Assembly: GCA_958296245.1 (NCBI GenBank)
Contig: OY282458.1
Location: 310,001 to 374,000, forward strand
Origin: an uncultured Dehalococcoidia bacterium
GTDB lineage: Bacteria; Chloroflexota; Dehalococcoidia; Lucifugimonadales; G958296245
Length of the DNA: 64,000 nucleotides
Direction: 5' to 3'
The position numbers and the translations under genes are program-made. Below, in pieces: positions 58,592 through 64,000 of this stretch; the first letter of the stretch is position 1, and every line of letters begins with the position of its first letter. The notes under the pieces were generated by a model, which was given only the letters and a program-made list of their open reading frames with translations, was not told where the DNA came from and did not search any database.

Positions 58592-58926
58592 CCAGTCCTG
58601 AAGCCGCCGCCCTCCGGCGGGCGGCGGAAGAATCCTTACTGACGACCCTTCGGCCCTCTTCCTGATTTTAGGGAGATGGATTATATCTAAGGGACACCCT
58701 CAGACTCCCGACAGGGGGGCTGCCCCCCTGCATACTACGCATTCCCGCCTCCTCTTGGTTTACGAGAAACGGCGGCGCCAAGAATCTCTCCCAAGAGGTC
58801 GGGGACCTCCGGCTCTCCTACAATAACCTTACCACGGCCAATGACGGCGCCGTGACACGCGGACCCTCGGCGGCAGGGCATTCTTGACATGGCCTCCGTT
58901 TGCCTCTAACTTGTGGGCAGGTTCGC
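58592..58926. other. Divergent intergenic region
   Basis: About 335 bp between the Agl23-like gene and the gamma-glutamyltransferase gene. It holds the hairpin at 58712-58730. No strong promoter was identified. Confidence 0.4.
58712..58730 (+). repeat. Hairpin element, divergent copy E
   Basis: CAGGGGGG-CTG-CCCCCCTG is a perfect 8-bp stem with a 3-base loop, like those of copies A-C, and is preceded by CAGACTCCCGA. It could serve as a terminator, but no T run follows. Confidence 0.5.
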
Positions 58927-60573
58927 ATGTCAAGATCATCTCTCTATCCACCTCCCGCCAGGCCCGTCGCCATGGGCGCCAATGGAATGGTGTCCTCGGC
59001 GCACCCGCTTGCCTCCCAAGCGGGTCTCTCGGTCCTGATCGACGGCGGGAACGCATTCGACGCGGCAGTGGCGACCGCCGCCGCGCTCAACGTGGTGGAA
59101 CCCTACATGTCGGGCGTGGGCGGCATCGGCCTAGCGCTGGCATACGTGGCAAAGGAGGGTCGGATCAGGGCGCTGAACTTCTCGGGCAGGGCGCCGCTGG
59201 CCGCCGTTCCCGAGGCCTTCACCAACGAGACCAAGGGGGACGGCATCCTGGCGGCCATGGTGCCGGGCAACGTGGCCGGCTGGCTAACCCTTCACGAGAG
59301 CTACGGCACGCTGGAACGCGGGCGGCTATTCGCCCCGGCCATCGGATACGCCGAGAGCGGATTCCCGGTCACGTACATAAATAGCGCGATAATAGCGGAG
59401 ACGGCGGACACGCTGCTAAAGTTCCCCGGCTCCGCCTCGATCATCCTGGACGAGAGCGGCCGCGCTCCCGCCCCCGGCTCCCGTCTACGGATGCCGCAGC
59501 TCGCCGCCACGCTCCGGGAGGTCGCCGCCGGAGGCGCTGAGACGTTCTATCGCGGCGATCTGGCGCGCCGCATCGTAGACGGCGCCCGCGAGCTGGGCGG
59601 CCTCTATTCCTACGAGGACTTCGCCGGGTATCAATGCGAGTGGCAGGAACCCATCAGCATCGGCTATCGCGGCTACGAAGTCTATACAACGCCCCCCAAT
59701 AGCAGCGGGTTCCAAGTATTGCAGACCCTCAAGCTGATGGAGACGGCCGGACCGGCTGAGATAGTGTTCCAGCACCCGGACACCGTGCATCTGATGCTGG
59801 AGGCCGTGAAGCTCTGCGTTACTGACCGCATCGAGTACGCGGGCGACCCGGATTACGTCACCGCGCCTCTGCAAAGGCTCCTTTCGGAAGCCTACGCCCG
59901 CCGGCAGAGGGACCGCATCGACACCTCCCGCGCAGCCCCCGTGCGGGGTGAGCGGTACAGCGAAGAGCGCGCCATCGGGGCCCTCGAGCCGGGAAGCCCT
60001 GAAGAGTTCGACGGCGGCATGACGACCCACTTCGCGGCGGCCGACCGCGACGGCAACGTCGTCACCATCACGCAGACCCTCGGGGGCGGGTTCGGGTCGG
60101 GGGCGGCAGTGGGTGGTACAGGTGTCTTCCTCAACAATATGGCGAGCTACTTCGAACTGGAAGAGGGGAGCCCCAACCGCATCGGCCCCGGCAAGCGGGT
60201 CGACTTCGTCGTCGCTCCGACCCAGACCCTGCGCGGCGGCGATCTTCTGTTGAGCATGGGTACGCCTGGCAGTTGGGGAATCCTCCAGACCACGCCGCAG
60301 TTCGTCTCCAACGTGCTCGATCTCGGTATGGACGTACAACAGGCTATCGAAGCCCCACGCTTCCGTTACTTCAACGGACTGCAGGTCAAGATGGAGGAGC
60401 GGTTCCCCCTGCACCTCAGACGCGAGTTGGAGAGGCGGGGGCATCGGGTCGAGGTGATCGAAGCATGGTCTAGGGTCGTGGGCGGGGCTCAAGCCATCAT
60501 GGTCGATCGGAAGCGAGGCGCTTTTCAGGGCGGGGCCGACCCGAGACGCGACGGCTACGCCCTCGGGTGGTAA
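58927..60573 (+). CDS. Gamma-glutamyltransferase family protein (cytoplasmic)
   Basis: The protein (548 residues from the ATG at 58927; the frame also opens at a TTG at 58900) is an Ntn hydrolase that self-cleaves before Thr366 (TTHFAAADRDGNVV). GTPGSWGILQTTPQFVSNVLD near the C-terminus binds substrate. It transfers or hydrolyses gamma-glutamyl groups, or acts as a related acylase. Unlike classical secreted Ggt there is no signal peptide. The D-2-hydroxyacid dehydrogenase follows after 38 bp and may be cotranscribed. Confidence 0.9.
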   Translation: MSRSSLYPPPARPVAMGANGMVSSAHPLASQAGLSVLIDGGNAFDAAVATAAALNVVEPYMSGVGGIGLALAYVAKEGRIRALNFSGRAPLAAVPEAFTNETKGDGILAAMVPGNVAGWLTLHESYGTLERGRLFAPAIGYAESGFPVTYINSAIIAETADTLLKFPGSASIILDESGRAPAPGSRLRMPQLAATLREVAAGGAETFYRGDLARRIVDGARELGGLYSYEDFAGYQCEWQEPISIGYRGYEVYTTPPNSSGFQVLQTLKLMETAGPAEIVFQHPDTVHLMLEAVKLCVTDRIEYAGDPDYVTAPLQRLLSEAYARRQRDRIDTSRAAPVRGERYSEERAIGALEPGSPEEFDGGMTTHFAAADRDGNVVTITQTLGGGFGSGAAVGGTGVFLNNMASYFELEEGSPNRIGPGKRVDFVVAPTQTLRGGDLLLSMGTPGSWGILQTTPQFVSNVLDLGMDVQQAIEAPRFRYFNGLQVKMEERFPLHLRRELERRGHRVEVIEAWSRVVGGAQAIMVDRKRGAFQGGADPRRDGYALGW

Positions 60574-60610
60574 TAGCGGTCGATCCCCCCGCCCGGAGGG
60601 AGCGCGGCGT

Positions 60611-61609
60611 ATGGGCAAGGCAGGCGCCAAGGTATTCGTGACCCGGCGGAGGGTCCCGGAAGCGATCGACCTGCTGGGCAGGCACTTCGACGTGGAGGTG
60701 TGGGGCCCCAACAGCCCGCCGCCGCGCGGCGTGCTGATCGAGAAGGCCTCAGAGTGCGGCGGTCTATTGACCGAAGCCGACGACAAGGTGGACGCGGGCG
60801 TCATCGAGGCGGCGGCTTCTCTCAAGGTCGTGGCCAACCGAGGCGTGGGCGTAGACAACATCGACGTGCCCGCCGCCACGCGGCGGGGCGTTATGGTGGG
60901 CAATACGCCGGGGATCCTGCAAGAGTCGTGCGCCGACTTCACGTTCGCGCTGATGCTCGCTGCCGCCCGCGGGGTCGTGCGCGCGGACCGGCAGGTGCAA
61001 GCCGGAAACTGGACGCGCTTCGATCCCATGCCATACGTCGGACACGACGTCCACGGCAAGACCCTGGGGATCGTGGGCTTCGGAGCGATAGGCGAGGCCG
61101 TGGCCCGCCGGGCCCAGGGCTTCGGCATGACGGTGCTCTACTACTCCAGGACCAGAAAGCCGCAGGCGGAGGACACACACGGAGTACGATGGGTCCCCGA
61201 TCTGAAGGAGCTAATGCGAGCCGCCGACTTCGTTTCGGTGCACGTGCCGCTCACCGGCGAGACCCGCGGAATCGTCGGCGCGGCGGAGCTGGCGGAGATG
61301 AAGCCCCACGCCTTCTTGATAAACACGTCCCGGGGGCCAACGGTGGACTCGAAAGCCCTATACGACGCGCTGTCCGGCGGGTCCATCGCAGGCGCGGCCC
61401 TGGACGTGACCGACCCCGAGCCGCTCCCCCTAGACGACCCGCTGATGACGCTTCCCAACGTCGTTATCACGCCGCACATAGCCCCCGCGAGCGGGACCAC
61501 CATAACGCGCATGGGCCTGATGGCCGCCCGCAACATCATCGCGGCCCTCACGGGGGGACCCATGCCGTCCTGCCTCAACCCCGAGGCCGCCGCCGGGCGC
61601 GCCCGGTGA
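60611..61609 (+). CDS. D-2-hydroxyacid dehydrogenase (glyoxylate reductase-like)
   Basis: The 332-residue protein has the NAD-binding motif GIVGFGAIG (153-161) and the catalytic triad Arg241 (NTSRGPTVD), Glu270 (DVTDPEPLP) and His289 (TPHIAPAS). It reduces a 2-keto acid such as glyoxylate or hydroxypyruvate with NAD(P)H. The ATG at 60611 follows GGAGGG. Substrate choice cannot be read from the sequence. Confidence 0.9.
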   Translation: MGKAGAKVFVTRRRVPEAIDLLGRHFDVEVWGPNSPPPRGVLIEKASECGGLLTEADDKVDAGVIEAAASLKVVANRGVGVDNIDVPAATRRGVMVGNTPGILQESCADFTFALMLAAARGVVRADRQVQAGNWTRFDPMPYVGHDVHGKTLGIVGFGAIGEAVARRAQGFGMTVLYYSRTRKPQAEDTHGVRWVPDLKELMRAADFVSVHVPLTGETRGIVGAAELAEMKPHAFLINTSRGPTVDSKALYDALSGGSIAGAALDVTDPEPLPLDDPLMTLPNVVITPHIAPASGTTITRMGLMAARNIIAALTGGPMPSCLNPEAAAGRAR

Positions 61610-61701
61610 GGTCATTGTCCCTCCACGGCTGCCGCAGGAACGACTGCAACCCCCATCCGCCATCGTCCGTAAGCATAGATAGCGCGTAGGGACAGGCTGC
61701 A

Positions 61702-62352
61702 ATGCCGCCGCAAGAACGGGTGCTTCCTCTATTTCCCCTCAACGTGGTGCTGTTCCCCGGAGCGCCGCTGCCGCTTCACGTATTCGAGGAGCGGTACAAG
61801 CTGATGGTGCAGCATTGCCTCGATTCCGACTCGTTGTTCGGCGTCGCGCTGATCAGGTCGGGCATGGAAGTCGGCGAGCCGGCCGTACCGTACGACGTGG
61901 GCGCCATCGCCCGCATCACCGGGGTGCGAAGGCTGGACGACGGAAGGATGCTGCTCAGCAACATGGGAGAGCAACGCTTCCGCGTCCTGGAGATAGTGGA
62001 GTTGCGGCCCTACGTCCGGGCGTTGGTGACGCCGCTGGAAGAAGATGCCCGCGCCGCTCTCGATCCCGGCCTGAAGGAAAGGGCGCGGGTCGTCATGACC
62101 GAGCATCTGCGCTTGCTGTTGGGCGTCCGGGGCGGTTGGGTGAACGAGCCCAAGCTGCCGGACGACCCCGGCCCGCTGTCATACTTCGTCTGCGCTTCGC
62201 TCCAAGCAGCCCCCGGAGAGAAGCAAGCCCTGTTGGAGAACGACTCACCCACAGATCGGCTGCGCCAAGCGTTGGACCTCGTCGAGCGCGACCTGCCCGC
62301 CCTCAGGGAGTACGTCGCCCGCGAGGCTGCCAACCGCATCAACTCACAGTAG
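61702..62352 (+). CDS. Stand-alone Lon N-terminal (LON substrate-binding) domain protein
   Basis: The 216-residue protein is the PUA-like LON domain: VLPLFPLNVVLFPGAPLPLHVFEERYKLMV at the N-terminus, then FGVALIRSG, GAIARITGVRRLDDGRM and GEQRFRVLEI. A helical tail follows, with no ATPase or protease domain. Such proteins occur beside Lon or alone; the role is unknown. The ATG at 61702 is used. The gene is convergent with the DapA-like gene. Confidence 0.88.
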   Translation: MPPQERVLPLFPLNVVLFPGAPLPLHVFEERYKLMVQHCLDSDSLFGVALIRSGMEVGEPAVPYDVGAIARITGVRRLDDGRMLLSNMGEQRFRVLEIVELRPYVRALVTPLEEDARAALDPGLKERARVVMTEHLRLLLGVRGGWVNEPKLPDDPGPLSYFVCASLQAAPGEKQALLENDSPTDRLRQALDLVERDLPALREYVAREAANRINSQ

Positions 62353-62451
62353 CCGCCCCAGACCGTTATCGCCGAGAAACAGGGCTCGTGGCAGCGCCTC
62401 ACCCCGCCGCAGAACGCATAGAGGAGGGCGCGGACCACCCACTCCCGATCC

Positions 62452-63375
62452 TCAGATGAGGCCGTATTCGCGTAGGAAGCCTGCCAGCGCTTCTTCCTGC
62501 TCCGGTGTGACCCTGTCCACCAGGGGCAGGCGCACGGGGCCGCCGGCGAGACCGCGCATCTCCATGGCGCGCTTGGTCAGCAGCGTCGAGTAGTTGTCGT
62601 ACATGAAGTCCAGGAACTCGCCGACCTCACGCATCGTCTCAAGCACGCCGGCGTAGTCTCCCGCCATGCCGGCGCGGTGCATCCGGAGCGGCAGTTCCGG
62701 CCAGAAGTTGGCGATCATCGACACTATGCCCTTGCCGCCGACCATGTAGGTGTACGCGGCCGTGTACTCGCCGCCGCCGCCGATGCAGACAACCTTGCCG
62801 CCCAGGCGCCGGAGGTAGCGCTCCGTACGTATCATGTCGAGGCCGGCGTCCTTGAGGCCGACGGCGTTAGCCGCCGATCCCAGGAGGTCGATCAGCTCCC
62901 CGGCGGTGACGTCGAGGTGGTGCCAGTCCGGCAGGTAGTAGAAGAGGATACCGACGTCGACCGCGTCGCTGACGGCCGTCAGGTGGGCCTTGGCGCTGGC
63001 AAGGCTCGCCGGGAAGTATGACGGGGGCGGGACCAGGATGCCGTCCACTCCCGCATCGGCGGACCAGCGGGCCATCTCGACGACGCCGCGGGTCGAGTTG
63101 CCCCCGCAGCCCGCGATAACCACCGCCCCCGTCCCCTTCGTCTCCTCGAGCACAGCGGTAATTACGCGCTTCTGCTCCTCGGCGCTCAGGTTGGGAAACT
63201 CGCCCGTCGAGCCCAGCGGCGTCAGGTGCGTAATGCCCGAATCGAGCAGGAAGCGCACGTTGCGGCGCAGGCCGGCCTCGTCGATCTCGAAGTCCGGCGT
63301 GAACGGCGTCACGGGGTAGGCGTGCACGCCGGGGAGCCGCGACCTCAGCTCCTCCGGGGACGGAGGCGCGGCCAT
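62452..63375 (-). CDS. Dihydrodipicolinate synthase/N-acetylneuraminate lyase family aldolase
   Basis: The 307-residue TIM-barrel protein has the family motifs TPLGSTGEFPNLS, VIAGCGGNSTRGVVEMARWS and PPPSYFP, and the Schiff-base Lys175 in AVGLKDAG with Tyr146/147. Members cleave or form C-C bonds next to pyruvate, in lysine synthesis or sugar-acid breakdown. No lysine genes are adjacent. It starts one base after the bicupin stop, suggesting a shared catabolic operon, which makes a DapA function less likely. Confidence 0.88.
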   Translation of the reverse strand: MAAPPSPEELRSRLPGVHAYPVTPFTPDFEIDEAGLRRNVRFLLDSGITHLTPLGSTGEFPNLSAEEQKRVITAVLEETKGTGAVVIAGCGGNSTRGVVEMARWSADAGVDGILVPPPSYFPASLASAKAHLTAVSDAVDVGILFYYLPDWHHLDVTAGELIDLLGSAANAVGLKDAGLDMIRTERYLRRLGGKVVCIGGGGEYTAAYTYMVGGKGIVSMIANFWPELPLRMHRAGMAGDYAGVLETMREVGEFLDFMYDNYSTLLTKRAMEMRGLAGGPVRLPLVDRVTPEQEEALAGFLREYGLI

Positions 63376-63376
63376 G

Positions 63377-64000
63377 CTACCGGTAGCGCGGCGCGACGGC
63401 GAAGACTATCGTCGCCGGCTCGGTCGCCTCGTTGACGTAGCGGTGCGGCGTGCCTTCGGGGACGTAAGCCGCGTCCAGGGCATCCAGGTCGAAGATCTGC
63501 CGGCTCTCCGGCAGGAAGACGTGGGCGGCTCCTTTGGCGACGAACGCGACCTCGTCTCCGGGGTGCGTCTCGGGATCGGAGACCATGCCTGGCAGCAGCG
63601 TGAACGTACCCACCGTCAGCCGCTCCGTCGACACGAAGAGAGAGGCCCGCACCGGCGTCTTCACGCCCTGGATGACGTGCAGCCAGTCCCGCGGGGGCAG
63701 CGCCTTGATCACCTCCGTCTCCCTCGCCTCGGCTGCGTTCCAGGGCCAGCCGCCCAGCAGCTCGTAGCGTCCGCCCACGGGCGCGTCGAACGGGGGCGCG
63801 GCCCGGCCCAGGGTCTCCGCGTCGGTCAGGTCGTCGGGCAGGGGCGCGAAGCCGGCGACGATCAGCACCTGCTCGGTCCCGAAGTTGTAGCCGTAGTGCC
63901 AAGTGTGCCGCCGGAAGTGGAGCGCCTCTCCTTGGTTGACGACCTGCACCTCCCCGGTCGCCGGGTTGTGGAACGTCAGGCTGCCTTGGAGAATGTAGTA
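63377..64000 (-). CDS. Bicupin protein, truncated by the window end
   Basis: The frame is open to the last base of the window, so the N-terminus is missing. The first cupin contains YYILQGSLTFHN and the metal-type motif HFRRHTWHYGYNFG. The second has DPETHPGDEVAFVAKGAAHVF and VPEGTPHRYVNEA. Double cupins of this kind include dioxygenases such as gentisate or quercetinase types and sugar-acid isomerases. It is upstream of, and adjacent to, the DapA-like gene. Function is not assigned. Confidence 0.82.
   Translation of the reverse strand, partial: YYILQGSLTFHNPATGEVQVVNQGEALHFRRHTWHYGYNFGTEQVLIVAGFAPLPDDLTDAETLGRAAPPFDAPVGGRYELLGGWPWNAAEARETEVIKALPPRDWLHVIQGVKTPVRASLFVSTERLTVGTFTLLPGMVSDPETHPGDEVAFVAKGAAHVFLPESRQIFDLDALDAAYVPEGTPHRYVNEATEPATIVFAVAPRYR

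Noticed and set aside
58712-58730. Rho-independent terminator.
   Set aside because: The stem is perfect but no T run follows on either strand, so it is listed as a repeat hairpin instead.

Overview
This 64 kb window is high-GC bacterial DNA and reads as a Chloroflexota genome, most likely from the Dehalococcoidia/SAR202 side. Three things point there. There is a complete alternative complex III (Act) operon. The SOS-type operator in front of lexA is of the Gram-positive kind, as reported for Dehalococcoides. There is also a mix of sulfatase, thiolase, solitary substrate-binding lipoproteins, a TIGR03663/Agl23-type membrane protein and a D-aminoacylase. No ribosomal RNA, CRISPR array, prophage or intact insertion sequence was seen. 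The assignment is inferred from gene content only.

Layout. 1-5.4 kb: the end of an ABC-2 permease, a thioredoxin-reductase-like enzyme, an SDR, a HEPN/PaREP1-like protein, a MoaD/ThiS-like sulfur carrier beside threonine synthase, then divergent lexA and a tRNA-Gln. 5.8-13.5 kb: sulfatase, thiolase, a solitary family-5 binding protein, an epimerase, and a secreted Asp-rich tandem-repeat protein overlapping an APH-like kinase. 13.7-17.4 kb: a heterodimeric ABC exporter. 17.5-22.5 kb: CrcB, an EndoIII-like glycosylase, and modABC followed by a MOSC gene.

22.8-30.5 kb: two DUF502 membrane proteins bracket a five-gene signalling operon. Its order is STAS antagonist, REC-PP2C phosphatase, RsbW-like kinase, LivK-like lipoprotein, HAMP histidine kinase. 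A strong promoter lies about 400 nt upstream of the first gene. This is the best candidate for a little-described system: an extracellular ligand sensor wired to partner switching. 30.9-34.9 kb: aldehyde dehydrogenase, D-aminoacylase, DtxR-type regulator. 34.9-43.1 kb: the Act respiratory operon, with ActB split into two genes, an additional NrfD-type subunit ahead of ActC and a small two-helix protein in front.

43.6-48.7 kb: ABM-like protein, a SnoaL/hydrolase lipoprotein and valS. 48.9-51.6 kb: a type IIG-like restriction-modification enzyme interrupted by a run of 17 G, which looks like a phase-variation switch in the OFF state. 51.7-53.8 kb: three tandem AIM24-family genes. 53.9-58.6 kb: a membrane/cell-surface cluster of FAD oxidoreductase, LPG-synthase-TM flippase-like protein and Agl23-like protein. 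58.9-64 kb: gamma-glutamyltransferase, 2-hydroxyacid dehydrogenase, Lon-substrate-domain protein, DapA-family lyase and a truncated bicupin.

A family of intergenic hairpin elements with short inverted ends recurs across the window (about 4.4, 11.4, 18.1, 22.6, 29.7, 30.7, 43.5 and 58.7 kb) and resembles a MITE.
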